This document shows positions 24,057-33,290 of a DNA stretch of 64,000 nucleotides, one piece after another. Origin of the DNA: Desulfobacterales bacterium. Lineage in GTDB: Bacteria > Desulfobacterota > Desulfobacteria > Desulfobacterales > JAEINQ01. The first letter of the stretch is position 1; every line of letters begins with the position of its first letter. The notes beneath the pieces were generated by a model. The model made no database searches and was not told the origin of the DNA. It saw only the letters and a list, made by a program, of their open reading frames with translations. The translations under genes were made by a program, and so were the position numbers. The stretch covers positions 30,869 through 94,868 of the forward strand of contig JAEINQ010000017.1 of assembly GCA_016342285.1 (NCBI GenBank), read 5' to 3'.

Positions 24057-26462
24057 TTACATGTCCAGCTTGAAAAACGCTTCGGTTTCGGTCACCATGT
24101 CGGACCGCTTGGTATATTCGGTGGGAACCGTCCCCTCTTTGAAACACTCGAAAATGGTTTTCTTGGATTGGGCAATGGGAAGCAGCCCGGTTTCGGCATC
24201 GATTTTCGAGAAAACCACCCCTTCGGGAACCTGAAAGGCCCGCACCGGCTTGTCCGCCAGGACCCGTTTCATGAAACCGAGCCAAATGGGGCTTGCCGCC
24301 CGCGAACCGGTTTCCCCCTTGCCCAGAGGGGCCTCTTCGTCAAAACCGACCCATGTTCCGGTAATGTACCGCGGTGTGTAGCCGACAAACCAGGCGTCGA
24401 AGAGGTTGTTGGTGGTGCCGGTCTTGCCCGCCGCCGGCCGCTTCAGGGCGAGAATCCGTCTACCCGTGCCGTGCTTGACCACCCCTTCCAGCAGGTTGGT
24501 CATGATATAGGCCGTGTCCTTTTCGATCACCTTTTGCCGCTGCAGGCTCGCCTCTTCGAGAAGCTTACCGTCACGAGCAAGGATCTTCGTGACAAAAACC
24601 GGTTCAATGAGATACCCCATATTGTCGAAGACCGAATAGGCCTTGACGATTTCCAGCAGCGAAATCCCCGAAGAACCCAAGGCAATGGACAGATCCCGGC
24701 TCAGGTCCGAGGTGATGCCCAGCTTTCGGGCGTAGTCGATGACATAGTCAATTCCCAGATCCCTTAAAATCTTGATGGTTACCACGTTGCGGGACTTGGC
24801 CAGGGCCGTTCGAAACAGCGTGGGGCCATAAAACTTTTCGCCGTAGTTTCTCGGCTTCCAGATCATGTCCTCTGCCTGGTCGTGAAAGACAATGGGCGAA
24901 TCGATAATTACCGAAGCCGGCGTGTACCCCTTGTCCAGGGCCGCGGCAAAAATAACGGGCTTGAAGGCCGACCCGGGCTGGCGCCGCGATTGAATGGCCC
25001 GGTTGAACTGGCTTTCCATGAAATCCCGACCACCGATCATGACCTTGACCTGGCCGGTCTCAGCCTCGGTGCACAACAAGGCCGACTGGGCCTTGGGGGT
25101 TTGCTCCAGGGCCAGCTTCCACACGCCGGTCTTTTCGTCTATCGCCAGGGTCCGCACCCATATCACATCGCCGCTTTTGAGCACCTGTCCGGGGTGCCGG
25201 ACCCGTGCCGCAAAATAGGCAATGTCCGGGTTCGGTTTTCGAGCCCAGCGCATCTCCGTCAGGCCGAGAGAACCCATGGCTTTTCCGATCCGGACGGAAA
25301 CCGTGTCGGCAATGTCGTCCACAGCCATGACCACACCTTGCACCGTCATGTCCGGTGTCAGCGGTTGGGATCCGCGGTCGGTCTCGATGTCGCCGAGGAA
25401 CCCTTCGATTTTTTCCTGGGCCAGATGCTGGAGCGGTCCGCGGTATCCCTGGCGCTTGTCCAGGTCCATCAGGCCCTTATTGATCTCGTCCCGCGCCACT
25501 TTCTGCATTTCGATGTTGACGGCGGTGTGGACCTGAAGGCCTTCGCGGTACAGGACGTCAGGACCGTATTTTTTCTCGACGTAGCGTCGGACATGCTCGG
25601 CATAGATCGGCACCTTTTCAATATACCAGTTTCGCCGCGGCTTGATGTCCAGCTTGGTATTGATGGCCTCGGTGGCCTGCAGGTTGGTGATGTAGCCTTC
25701 AGCCACCATGCGGTTGAGCACGTAAATCTGTCTCTGCCTGGCCCGCTCGGGAAACCGGAACGGCGAATAGCGACTGGGGGCCTGGGGCAGGCCGGCCAGA
25801 ATGGCACACTCGGCCAGATTCAGATCCTTGACCGGCTTGCCAAAATAGTTTTCGGCGGCCGCTTCAACGCCGTATGCCCCGTGGCCCAGGTAGATCTGGT
25901 TCAGATAGAGAAAGAGGATTTCTTCCTTGGAAAAAACCTTATCGATGCGGTAGGCCAGAATGGCCTCCCGGATCTTTCGTGTGTAGCTGCGTTCCGGCGT
26001 CAGCAGAAAGGATTTGGTCACCTGCTGGGTGATGGTGCTGCCCCCCTGAACGATGGTGCCTGCTTCTATATTTTTGAAAAAGGCGCGAACAATGCTGATC
26101 AGGTCCACCCCCTGGTGTTTGTAAAACCGGGAATCTTCGGCGGCGATGAACGCCTCCACCAGCATGGGCGACATTTTAGACAACGGCATGATAATGCGGC
26201 GTTCCTTATAGAATTCGCCGATCTTGCGGCCGTCGTCGGAATAGACGGTGGTGATGATGGGCGGACGGTAGTCGGCCAGGGTCGAAATGCGGGGAAGGTC
26301 CTCGCTGAGGTAGTAAAACACGCCGACGACGGTGCCTCCCCCGGCTACAGCGGTCAGCAGGCAGGTCCAGAAGAACCATCGGGCGAGCCGGCGCAGCAGG
26401 CCCGGCTGCTCCGGGTTAACCCGTTTTTCGAGGATTTTGGCCTTGTCGTTGGGTTTGACCAT
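24057..26462 (-). CDS. mrcA: Penicillin-binding protein 1A (glycosyltransferase/transpeptidase)
   Basis: 801 residues from the ATG at 26462 (AGGAAG upstream; a GTG at 26486 would add eight). A cytoplasmic tail and a membrane anchor (about residues 25-45) precede a GT51 domain: EAFIAAEDSRFYKHQGVD with the catalytic Glu, GGSTITQQVTK and KEEILFLYLNQIYLG. An OB-like insert follows, then a transpeptidase with SRQPGSAFKPV (SxxK-type), SRN (about residue 550) and KTGTTNNLFDAW. It polymerises and cross-links peptidoglycan. It is a single gene with its own terminator. Confidence 0.95.
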   Translation of the reverse strand: MVKPNDKAKILEKRVNPEQPGLLRRLARWFFWTCLLTAVAGGGTVVGVFYYLSEDLPRISTLADYRPPIITTVYSDDGRKIGEFYKERRIIMPLSKMSPMLVEAFIAAEDSRFYKHQGVDLISIVRAFFKNIEAGTIVQGGSTITQQVTKSFLLTPERSYTRKIREAILAYRIDKVFSKEEILFLYLNQIYLGHGAYGVEAAAENYFGKPVKDLNLAECAILAGLPQAPSRYSPFRFPERARQRQIYVLNRMVAEGYITNLQATEAINTKLDIKPRRNWYIEKVPIYAEHVRRYVEKKYGPDVLYREGLQVHTAVNIEMQKVARDEINKGLMDLDKRQGYRGPLQHLAQEKIEGFLGDIETDRGSQPLTPDMTVQGVVMAVDDIADTVSVRIGKAMGSLGLTEMRWARKPNPDIAYFAARVRHPGQVLKSGDVIWVRTLAIDEKTGVWKLALEQTPKAQSALLCTEAETGQVKVMIGGRDFMESQFNRAIQSRRQPGSAFKPVIFAAALDKGYTPASVIIDSPIVFHDQAEDMIWKPRNYGEKFYGPTLFRTALAKSRNVVTIKILRDLGIDYVIDYARKLGITSDLSRDLSIALGSSGISLLEIVKAYSVFDNMGYLIEPVFVTKILARDGKLLEEASLQRQKVIEKDTAYIMTNLLEGVVKHGTGRRILALKRPAAGKTGTTNNLFDAWFVGYTPRYITGTWVGFDEEAPLGKGETGSRAASPIWLGFMKRVLADKPVRAFQVPEGVVFSKIDAETGLLPIAQSKKTIFECFKEGTVPTEYTKRSDMVTETEAFFKLDM

Positions 26463-26686
26463 ATCATACCGTCTTCCTGGGTTCACTTGCGGTTCGGTTC
26501 CACAAACAGAAATTCATTCAAAGACGCATCTTTATATGCGAATGCCTGAAAAGATTCAAGCCTCAAGCCCCAGGGGAGAAAAAAGGTTTGACTTTCGGCA
26601 GGGTTGTGGGTATCCGATACGTTTTTAATTAGAAAATACGAGGGGCTGTCCGTTTGTGGGCAACACCCAGCAACGAGGTCTGCGAT

Positions 26687-27064
26687 ATGGTGTCACTCGA
26701 CTTTAAAAAAACCGGCGGTCTGATTCCGGCCATTGTCCAGGATGCGTCAACCAACGAAGTCCTGATGCTGGCCTACATGAACCCGGAAGCCTGGGCAGCC
26801 ACGCTGAAAACGGGAAAAGCGACCTTCTACAGCCGCAGCCGTAACGCGCTCTGGGTCAAGGGTGAAACCTCGGGGCACATTCAGCAGGTACGCGAAATCC
26901 GCGTCGACTGCGATGCCGATACGGTGCTGCTGAAGGTGGTCCAGGTCGGCGGCGCCGCCTGTCACACCGGGCATCGAAGTTGTTTTTACACAAAAATCGA
27001 GGACGGTGTCGCTACGGTGACGGATGCACCGGTATTTGACCCCAGGGAGGTATATCGAAAGTGA
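26687..27064 (+). CDS. hisI: Phosphoribosyl-AMP cyclohydrolase
   Basis: 125 residues. [31 protein letters not shown], the metal motif DCDADT (about residues 75-80) and zinc cysteines in [10 protein letters not shown] identify HisI, which opens the purine ring of PR-AMP in histidine synthesis. It has no fused HisE domain. The ATG at 26687 is preferred over 26654 for its GAGGTC site and family length. It overlaps hisG by four bases. Confidence 0.95.
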   Translation: MVSLDFKKTGGLIPAIVQDASTNEVLMLAYMNPEAWAATLKTGKATFYSRSRNALWVKGETSGHIQQVREIRVDCDADTVLLKVVQVGGAACHTGHRSCFYTKIEDGVATVTDAPVFDPREVYRK

Positions 27065-27936
27065 GCACCCCATTGAACCTCGGCATCCCCAAGGGGAGCC
27101 TTCAGGCGGCGACCATCGCCCTGTTCAAACGCTCGGGCTGGACCATCAACGTCAACGGTCGGAGCTATTTTCCTGAAATTGACGATGACGCCATTCAGTG
27201 CGCCATCTGCCGCGCCCAGGAAATGTCGCGGTACGTGGAAAACGGTACGCTTGATGCCGGGCTGACCGGAAAGGACTGGATCGCGGAGAACGTCTCCGAT
27301 GTCCGTGTGGTGGCCGATCTGGTCTATTCCAAGGTCAGTTCCCGACCGGCCCGATGGGTTCTGGCGGTGCCCTACGATTCACCGGTTCGGACCCTCGAAG
27401 ACCTTCGTGGGAAAAAAATCGCCACCGAGCTCGTGGCGTTTTCCCGTCGCTATTTTGAGGAGCGCGGCATTGACGTAACCATCGAGTTTTCCTGGGGTGC
27501 CACCGAAGCCAAGGTGGTCAGCGGCCTGGCCGATGCCATCGTCGAGGTCACCGAAACCGAGAGTACCATTCGGGCCCACGGCCTTCGCATCATTCATGAG
27601 TTGATGCAGACCAACACCCAGCTCATTGCCAACCACGAAGCGTGGCGCGATCCGGTCAAACGGAAGAAAATCGAACAGATCGCCCTGCTGCTCAGTGGCG
27701 CCCTAAAGGGAGAAAAACTGGTCGGCCTGAAAATGAATGTTTCGGGCACTGACCTGGAGAAGGTGGTGGCTCTGCTGCCGAGCCTCAATGCCCCCACGGT
27801 GGCGCCCCTTTACCAGTCCGAGTGGTTTTCAGTGGAAACCGTTATCGGTTCGGACGTGGTGCGGGAACTAATGCCGGTCCTGTTGGCCAATGGGGCCGAG
27901 GGGATCATTGAATACCCCCTGAACAAAGTGGTATAA
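27061..27936 (+). CDS. hisG: ATP phosphoribosyltransferase (long form)
   Basis: 291 residues from a GTG that overlaps the hisI stop (GTGA). [16 protein letters not shown] opens the catalytic part; [11 protein letters not shown] and the phosphoribosyl-binding region [18 protein letters not shown] follow. The C-terminal third (about 215-291, ending [12 protein letters not shown]) is the HisG_C regulatory domain, so no HisZ is needed and feedback by histidine is expected. It commits PRPP and ATP to histidine synthesis. Confidence 0.95.
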   Translation: MSTPLNLGIPKGSLQAATIALFKRSGWTINVNGRSYFPEIDDDAIQCAICRAQEMSRYVENGTLDAGLTGKDWIAENVSDVRVVADLVYSKVSSRPARWVLAVPYDSPVRTLEDLRGKKIATELVAFSRRYFEERGIDVTIEFSWGATEAKVVSGLADAIVEVTETESTIRAHGLRIIHELMQTNTQLIANHEAWRDPVKRKKIEQIALLLSGALKGEKLVGLKMNVSGTDLEKVVALLPSLNAPTVAPLYQSEWFSVETVIGSDVVRELMPVLLANGAEGIIEYPLNKVV

Positions 27937-27950
27937 AAGGTAATTTTCCC

Positions 27951-29093
27951 ATGAGCACCAAGCGTCTCGAAGCGATCACGTCGTTTATCGTCATGGATGT
28001 GCTGGAAAAAGCCCATGAGATGGAGCGCCAGGGGATTGACGTGATCCACCTGGAGGTGGGGGAGCCTGACTTTGACACGCCCGACTGTGTCAAGGAAGCG
28101 GCCTGCCGTGCCCTTGCGGCCGGCGAGACCCACTACACCCACTCCCTGGGGCTCATCGAACTCCGGGAAGCCATCTGCCAATACTATTTTGACACCTACA
28201 CCGTGAACATCGACCCGGACCAGATCGTGGTCTCCTCGGGAACCAGCCCCGCCATTTTCATGACCTTCGCCGCCTTGCTTGAACGCGGTGAAGAGGTGAT
28301 CATCTCCGACCCCCACTACGCCTGCTATCCCAACTTCATCCGTTTCCTGGACGGGGTACCGGTGACCGTGCCGATTTACGAGGCAGACGGGTTTCAGTTC
28401 CACCCCGAGGCCATTGCCGAAAAAATCACCGATCAAACCCGGGCCATCTTCATCAACTCGCCGTCAAACCCCACGGGCAATCTGCTTTCGGCCGATCGCA
28501 TGGCTGCCATCGCCGAGTTGCCGCCCCACATCGTTTCCGACGAAATCTATCACGGGCTGGTATATGAGGGCAAAGAACACTCCATCCTCGAATTCACCGA
28601 CCGGGCCTTCGTGCTCAACGGGTTTTCCAAACTCTTTGCCATGACCGGGCTTCGACTGGGGTACCTCATCGCACCGAAATCCTTTATCCGGCCCATTCAG
28701 AAGCTGAACCAGAACTTTTTTATCTCGGCCAATGCCATGGTTCAACGCGCCGGCGTGGCAGCCCTCACGTCGGCCGGCGAGGACACGCGCCGCATGCGTC
28801 GCATTTACAACCAGCGGCGGCGGTACATGATCGACCGGGTCAAAGCCATGGGCCTGGGGATTACCGTGGAGCCGACCGGTGCCTTTTACGTTTTCGCCAA
28901 TGCCCGTCACATCTCCATGGATTCGTATGCCCTGGCCTTTGACATTCTGGAAAAGGCCCGGGTCGGTGTCACGCCGGGGATCGATTTCGGACAAGGCGGG
29001 GAAGGCTACCTGAGATTCTCCTATGCCAACTCCATGGAAAACATTGCCACGGGCATGGACCGCCTGGAGGCGTATCTGAAAGCGAGGGCGTAA
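27951..29093 (+). CDS. Class I/II PLP-dependent aminotransferase
   Basis: 380 residues, fold type I. It opens with IHLEVGEPDFDTPDCVKEA, has HYTHSLGLIELREAI, INSPSNPTGNLLS, VSDEIYHGLVYEG, the PLP lysine in NGFSKLFAMTGLRLGY (about residue 227) and a C-terminal substrate Arg in YLRFSYANS. It resembles aspartate/alanine-type aminotransferases of subgroup I-gamma. It lies 14 bases after hisG, so a histidinol-phosphate role is possible but the motifs are not specifically HisC. Confidence 0.9.
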   Translation: MSTKRLEAITSFIVMDVLEKAHEMERQGIDVIHLEVGEPDFDTPDCVKEAACRALAAGETHYTHSLGLIELREAICQYYFDTYTVNIDPDQIVVSSGTSPAIFMTFAALLERGEEVIISDPHYACYPNFIRFLDGVPVTVPIYEADGFQFHPEAIAEKITDQTRAIFINSPSNPTGNLLSADRMAAIAELPPHIVSDEIYHGLVYEGKEHSILEFTDRAFVLNGFSKLFAMTGLRLGYLIAPKSFIRPIQKLNQNFFISANAMVQRAGVAALTSAGEDTRRMRRIYNQRRRYMIDRVKAMGLGITVEPTGAFYVFANARHISMDSYALAFDILEKARVGVTPGIDFGQGGEGYLRFSYANSMENIATGMDRLEAYLKARA

Positions 29094-29147
29094 TCAGCGC
29101 CGGCGTTCGTGCCGGGTCACGGTTGCCCCCCGCCCCGAGCTTGATGC

Positions 29148-29265
29148 GTTTGTAAAAACGATTTGAAATCACAAAGGCACAACGCGCACAAAGAGGAAAT
29201 TCGCATCAATTAATACGTTAACTTTGTGCCCTTTGTGCCTTTGTGGTAAACTAATATTTTTACAT
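29148..29265 (+). repeat. Dispersed inverted repeat with CACAAAGGCAC/TTTGTGCC arms
   Basis: TTTGTAAAAACGATTTGAA with ATCACAAAGGCACAA on the left is mirrored by TTTGTGCCTTTGTGGT and ATTTTTACA on the right. It ends 14 bases before the engB start codon. Same family as 15686-15810 and 42870-42976. Confidence 0.7.
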
Positions 29266-29278
29266 AGGCATCGATCTT

Positions 29279-29887
29279 ATGATCATCAAATCCGCCGATT
29301 TTATCACCAGCGCCGTCAATCTGGACCAGTATCCGCCGCCGGAACTTCCGGAAATCGCCTTTTCCGGCCGTTCCAATGTGGGCAAGTCATCGCTGATCAA
29401 CACCCTGGTCAACCGTCGGCACCTGGTCAAGACCAGTTCCACGCCGGGGCGGACCCAACTGGTCAATTTCTTCCGAATCAATGATGCCCTCTCCCTGGTG
29501 GACCTGCCTGGATACGGCTATGCCCGGGTCCCCGAATCGGTCCGGCGCACCTGGGGGCCCATGATCGAGACCTATCTGGTTCACCGGTCCAGTCTTCGGG
29601 CCGTGGTGTTGATCCTGGACATTCGGCGGACCCCGGGCGCGGAGGAGTTCCGTTTCATCGACTGGCTTGCCTTGCACCAGCGCCCGGTGATCCTGGTGCT
29701 GACCAAGGCCGACAAGTTCTCCAAAAGCAAGCAGACCCTGCGCCAGCGGGAAATTATCAGCGCCCTGGGCAACAGGGGGAGCGACCCCATCCTTTTTTCT
29801 TCCAAGACCCGTCTGGGAAAAGAGGCCATCTGGTCGGCCATCGAAGGCCTGACCGCCGGCAGCGAAAAGGAGGATCCGAACCCATGA
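29279..29887 (+). CDS. engB: Ribosome-biogenesis GTP-binding protein EngB (YsxC/YihA)
   Basis: 202 residues, family length. G1 GRSNVGKSSL (about residues 27-36), the switch region SSTPGRTQ, G3 LVDLPGYGYA, G4 LTKADK and a G5-like SSKTRLG are in order. The protein aids 50S subunit assembly. No clear ribosome-binding site is seen because the upstream repeat reaches almost to the ATG. Its stop overlaps the era start by four bases. Confidence 0.95.
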   Translation: MIIKSADFITSAVNLDQYPPPELPEIAFSGRSNVGKSSLINTLVNRRHLVKTSSTPGRTQLVNFFRINDALSLVDLPGYGYARVPESVRRTWGPMIETYLVHRSSLRAVVLILDIRRTPGAEEFRFIDWLALHQRPVILVLTKADKFSKSKQTLRQREIISALGNRGSDPILFSSKTRLGKEAIWSAIEGLTAGSEKEDPNP

Positions 29888-30795
29888 ACGACGCCCCCCC
29901 ATCAACTTCTGCCGGATTTCGCTCTGGGTTTGCCGCCATTGTCGGGGCTCCCAACGCCGGAAAATCGACCTTGCTCAACCGTCTGCTGGGCCAAAAGATC
30001 GCCATTACCTCCCAAAAACCCCAGACCACCCGCAACCGGATTCTCGGGGTGTTGCACCGCCCCGAGGCCCAGATCGTCTTTCTGGACACCCCGGGGGTCC
30101 ATGTGGCCCGGGGAGAGCTCAATACCCGGATTGTCGAGGTTGCCCTGACGACCCTCGCCGAGGTGGACATCGTGCTGGTGCTGGTGGACCTGGAACGGCC
30201 GGACCCGAAGAGCGAAGCCCTGCTCATTGATCGCCTGAAAGCCGTCAAGCGTCCGAGCCTTGTGGTCCTGAACAAGATTGACCGGGTGCGTAAGCCTGCC
30301 ATTTTAGAGGCCGCGGCTCGCTGGGCCGCGACCGATGTCTTTAAAGAGGTGGTGCCCATCTGTGCCAAGAGCGGTGCCCAGGTGGACGTGCTGGTTGCGG
30401 CCATGGCCCAGTATCTGCCGGTCGGGCCGCCCCTTTACCCCGAAGAGAGCCTCACCGACCTGTCCGAGCGGTTCATCGCAGCGGAGATGATCCGCGAAAA
30501 AGTCTTTCGGCTCACCGGCGAGGAAATCCCTTATGCCACGGCGGTCACCGTGGAGCAGTTTTCCGAAAAACCGGACGGCTCCCTGGTGACCATTCATGCC
30601 AGCATTCACGTGGAGCGCGACTCCCAAAAAGGGATCATCATCGGCCGGCAGGGGAGCAAGCTCAAACGCATCGGTTCCGATGCCCGCCTGGAAATTGAGC
30701 GGATGCTCGGCAAAAAGGTTTTTTTGAAGCTTTTTGTCCGGGTCCAGAAGAACTGGAGCCAGGACACCAAGACGCTTCAGCGCTTCGGCTACTGA
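29884..30795 (+). CDS. era: GTPase Era
   Basis: 303 residues. G1 GAPNAGKSTLLN (about residues 19-30), G2 TTRNRILG, G3 FLDTPGVH, G4 LNKIDRV, then a C-terminal KH domain with GIIIGRQGSKLKRIGSDARLEIE. Era binds 16S rRNA near its 3' end during 30S maturation. The ATGA overlap with engB suggests coupled translation of two ribosome-assembly GTPases. A double-hairpin repeat ending in five T residues follows the stop. Confidence 0.96.
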   Translation: MNDAPPSTSAGFRSGFAAIVGAPNAGKSTLLNRLLGQKIAITSQKPQTTRNRILGVLHRPEAQIVFLDTPGVHVARGELNTRIVEVALTTLAEVDIVLVLVDLERPDPKSEALLIDRLKAVKRPSLVVLNKIDRVRKPAILEAAARWAATDVFKEVVPICAKSGAQVDVLVAAMAQYLPVGPPLYPEESLTDLSERFIAAEMIREKVFRLTGEEIPYATAVTVEQFSEKPDGSLVTIHASIHVERDSQKGIIIGRQGSKLKRIGSDARLEIERMLGKKVFLKLFVRVQKNWSQDTKTLQRFGY

Positions 30796-30798
30796 AAA

Positions 30799-30844
30799 TG
30801 AATTTGTCCGGGCAAATTCATAAAGCGCGGCTTTGCCGCTTTTT
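30799..30844 (+). repeat. Double hairpin (copy 4), terminator-like
   Basis: TGAATTTG-TCCGGG-CAAATTCA, then GCGGC-TTT-GCCGC and TTTTT. The T run makes this copy a plausible rho-independent terminator for engB-era. Confidence 0.8.
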
Positions 30845-30922
30845 CAGCGGAACGTCGATGGAAACGATGATCGCCAACGGTATTGTTGGCAACAAAGCTG
30901 TTGGCAGGCGAGACCGGTCGCG

Positions 30923-31735
30923 ATGATCCTTTCATACCATCCCTGCATCGAAGCGGACCGGAACCTGCTCTGCGCCGGGCGGGAGCCCGATGAAACCGAT
31001 GCAGGGGCAATATCCGCGGCCGATGCGGTGATCCTGAATCAGGGCTGTTACGAAGCCCTGTATCAAATGGCCCGAAAGCGCGGCAAACGGGTTTTTCCCA
31101 ACTACGACGCCCGGTTCGATTATCCGGGCAAGATCGGGCAGACACGCCTCTTTCGACAACATGGCGCACCCCATCCGCGAACCGAGACCTATGAAAATCT
31201 CGACGCCTACGGTGCCCGTGATCTCAGGGAATGCACTTTTCCCGCTGTTTTTAAATTCGACTGGGGCGGCGAAGGAGAGACGGTTTTTCTTGTAAAAAAC
31301 CGGGAGGCCTTGGATCAGTGCCTGAACCGGGCAAAAGATTTTGAGCGGACCGGCCAAAAGGGGTTTTTGATCCAGGAATACGTGCCTCACGCCTGCCGAT
31401 CCCTTCGCGTGGTGGTGGTCCACCGGCACCTGACGGCCTACTGGCGGGTTCAAGCCGACAACACCCGGTTCGGAACATCGGTGGCCGCCGGGGCAGGCAT
31501 CGACAGCGGTTCCGACCCGGAGCTTCAAGCGCTGGCCATGGCCCGGGTGCAGGCGCTTTGTAAAAAAACCGGCATCAATCTGGCCGGATTCGATCTGCTG
31601 GTACCCGAACCGCCCCGGCCCCCGGAGCCGCTTTTCCTGGAAGTGAACTATTTTTTCGGCCGACGGGGTCTCGGTGGCGCCGATGCGTATTACGCCTTGC
31701 TGGGGCGGGAAGTGCGGAACTGGATTTCGGAGTAA
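30923..31735 (+). CDS. ATP-grasp protein (RimK-like) of unknown substrate
   Basis: 270 residues from the ATG at 30923. The ATP-grasp elements are visible: PAVFKFDWGGEGETVFLV (first nucleotide-binding strand), KGFLIQEYVPHA, RSLRVVVVHRHLTAYWRV and the metal site AGFDLLVP with LFLEVNYFFGRRGLGG (about 235-255). Such enzymes ligate carboxylates to amines or thiols through acyl phosphates. The N-terminus (SYHPCIEADRNLLCAGREPD) resembles the pre-ATP-grasp domain of RimK-like proteins. No partner points to the substrate. The open frame further upstream overlaps the era hairpin and is not used. Confidence 0.8.
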   Translation: MILSYHPCIEADRNLLCAGREPDETDAGAISAADAVILNQGCYEALYQMARKRGKRVFPNYDARFDYPGKIGQTRLFRQHGAPHPRTETYENLDAYGARDLRECTFPAVFKFDWGGEGETVFLVKNREALDQCLNRAKDFERTGQKGFLIQEYVPHACRSLRVVVVHRHLTAYWRVQADNTRFGTSVAAGAGIDSGSDPELQALAMARVQALCKKTGINLAGFDLLVPEPPRPPEPLFLEVNYFFGRRGLGGADAYYALLGREVRNWISE

Positions 31736-31764
31736 AACGCAAGCGCTCTAGGAATAATTCGTCC

Positions 31765-32100
31765 ATGGCCAAAAGAAAAAAGCGGCCCGACCCCTTCGCC
31801 TTCCACCAGGCGTCCGAGGATCTCGGTCGGGAAAAGCGGAAAGCGCGGGACCTGCGTAACACCCAATGGTGGAAGCGCCAATGCGACCGGGGGCGGTGCC
31901 ATTACTGCGGTCGGCCCACGCCGCCCGGAGAGCTCACCATGGACCATATCGTTCCCCTGGCCCGAGGCGGGCTCAGTACGCGGGGAAACGTGGTTCCCTG
32001 CTGCAAGGATTGCAACACCAACAAAAAACAGTTGCTGCCCATGGAATGGGAGCGCTATCTCACCGGTTTTAAACAGGAGGACGGGCCGGCCGGCGAATAG
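31765..32100 (+). CDS. HNH endonuclease-fold protein
   Basis: 111 residues. A basic N-terminus (MAKRKKRPDPF) precedes an HNH motif with zinc pairs: CHYCGR (about residues 46-51), MDHIVPLARGG (catalytic His), GNVVPCCKDCNTNKK (about 77-91). The form is that of small chromosomal McrA/HNH5-like proteins next to housekeeping genes and need not be a defence enzyme. It lies 29 bases after the ATP-grasp gene and ends before the promoter of the BMP operon. Confidence 0.85.
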   Translation: MAKRKKRPDPFAFHQASEDLGREKRKARDLRNTQWWKRQCDRGRCHYCGRPTPPGELTMDHIVPLARGGLSTRGNVVPCCKDCNTNKKQLLPMEWERYLTGFKQEDGPAGE

Positions 32101-32125
32101 ACCGGTACGCGCGGCGCTATTGCGG

Positions 32126-32153
32126 TTGACAGGAAACCCCCATCTCTTATAGG
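32126..32153 (+). promoter_or_regulatory. Sigma-70-type promoter for the BMP ABC operon
   Basis: TTGACA (32126-32131), a 16-base spacer and TATAGG (32148-32153). AACCCC...GGGGTT inverted arms overlap the spacer and -10 region and could be an operator or part of a weak terminator. The binding-protein ATG is about 58 bases downstream. Confidence 0.5.
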
Positions 32154-32210
32154 GGTTCATTTCTTCAGCGGTGAAATACGATTTTTTCACATTCATATCA
32201 GGAGGAAAAG

Positions 32211-33272
32211 ATGAAAAAAGTTTTGGTGCTGCTTTTGTGTGGTCTCATGGTCGGTTTCGCGACGCCCGCCCTTGCCCAAAAAGAGATAAAGGTCGGTTTT
32301 GTTTACGTCTCGCCCATCGGCGATGCCGGCTGGTCCTACGCCCATGACAAGGCGCGTCTGGCCCTGGAGGCCATGGACGGGGTGACCACCAGCTTTGTGG
32401 AAGCCGTTCCCGAGGGCCCTGACTCCGAGCGGGTGATGCTCAATATGGCCCGTAAGGGCTATGATCTGGTCTTTGCCACCAGCTTCGGATACATGGATCC
32501 CATGCTCAAGGTGGCCAAGAAGTTTCCCAAGACGATCTTCATGCACTGCTCCGGCTACAAGACGGCCGAGAACATGGGCAACTATTTCGGCCGCATGTAC
32601 CAGGCCCGCTACCTTTCCGGCATGGTGGCCGGCGCCATGACAAAGGCCAATGTGCTCGGCTACGTGGCCGCCTTTCCCATTCCCGAAGTCATTCGCGGCA
32701 TCAACGCCTTTACCCTGGGTGCCCAGGCCGTGAATCCCAAGGTGGGGGTTCGGGTGGTCTGGACCAAAACCTGGTACGACCCGGCCACGGAAAAAGAGGC
32801 GGCCAAGAGCCTGCTGGACGTCGGGGCCGACATCATTGCCCAGCACCAGGATTCCCCCGGCCCCCAAGAAGCGGCTCAAGAGCGCGGGGTTTACTCGGTC
32901 GGGTATAACTCCGATATGAGTTCTTTTGCCCCCAAGGCCCACATGACCGCTCCGATCTGGAACTGGTCGCCTTTTTACAAAGAGACGGTGGAAAAGGTGC
33001 GCAGCGGATCCTGGGTCAGCGAATCCACCTGGATCGGCATGGAAAAGGGGATCGTGGACCTGGCCCCCTTTGGCGCCATGGTCCCCCAGGCGGTCAGGGA
33101 CAAGGTGATGGCCAAAAAAGCCGAGATCATCGCCGGCACTGAAAAGATTTTCGTCGGCCCCATCAGCAATCAGGCCGGGAAGGTGGCGATCGCCGACGGT
33201 GTGGTTGCCCCGGACAAAGACCTGCTCGGTATGACCTGGTTTGTTGAAGGGGTCATCGGCACCACCGAATAA
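32211..33272 (+). CDS. BMP-family ABC transporter substrate-binding protein (purine/nucleoside type)
   Basis: 353 residues behind AGGAGGAAAAG. The signal peptide (about 1-23, ending PALAQKE) has no lipobox cysteine, unlike many BMP lipoproteins, so the product is probably soluble in the periplasm. KVGFVYVSPIGDAGWSYAHD, DLVFATSFGYMDP and YQARYLSGMVAGAM are the BMP/Med signatures. Relatives bind nucleosides or purine bases. It heads a cluster with two permeases, gpt and an ATPase; gpt in the cluster supports a purine base or nucleoside substrate. Confidence 0.93.
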   Translation: MKKVLVLLLCGLMVGFATPALAQKEIKVGFVYVSPIGDAGWSYAHDKARLALEAMDGVTTSFVEAVPEGPDSERVMLNMARKGYDLVFATSFGYMDPMLKVAKKFPKTIFMHCSGYKTAENMGNYFGRMYQARYLSGMVAGAMTKANVLGYVAAFPIPEVIRGINAFTLGAQAVNPKVGVRVVWTKTWYDPATEKEAAKSLLDVGADIIAQHQDSPGPQEAAQERGVYSVGYNSDMSSFAPKAHMTAPIWNWSPFYKETVEKVRSGSWVSESTWIGMEKGIVDLAPFGAMVPQAVRDKVMAKKAEIIAGTEKIFVGPISNQAGKVAIADGVVAPDKDLLGMTWFVEGVIGTTE

Positions 33273-33290
33273 ATCAAAATCGATACATAA

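Noticed and set aside
24882..26549. 555-codon plus-strand frame
   Set aside because: Antisense shadow of the well-supported penicillin-binding protein 1A gene.
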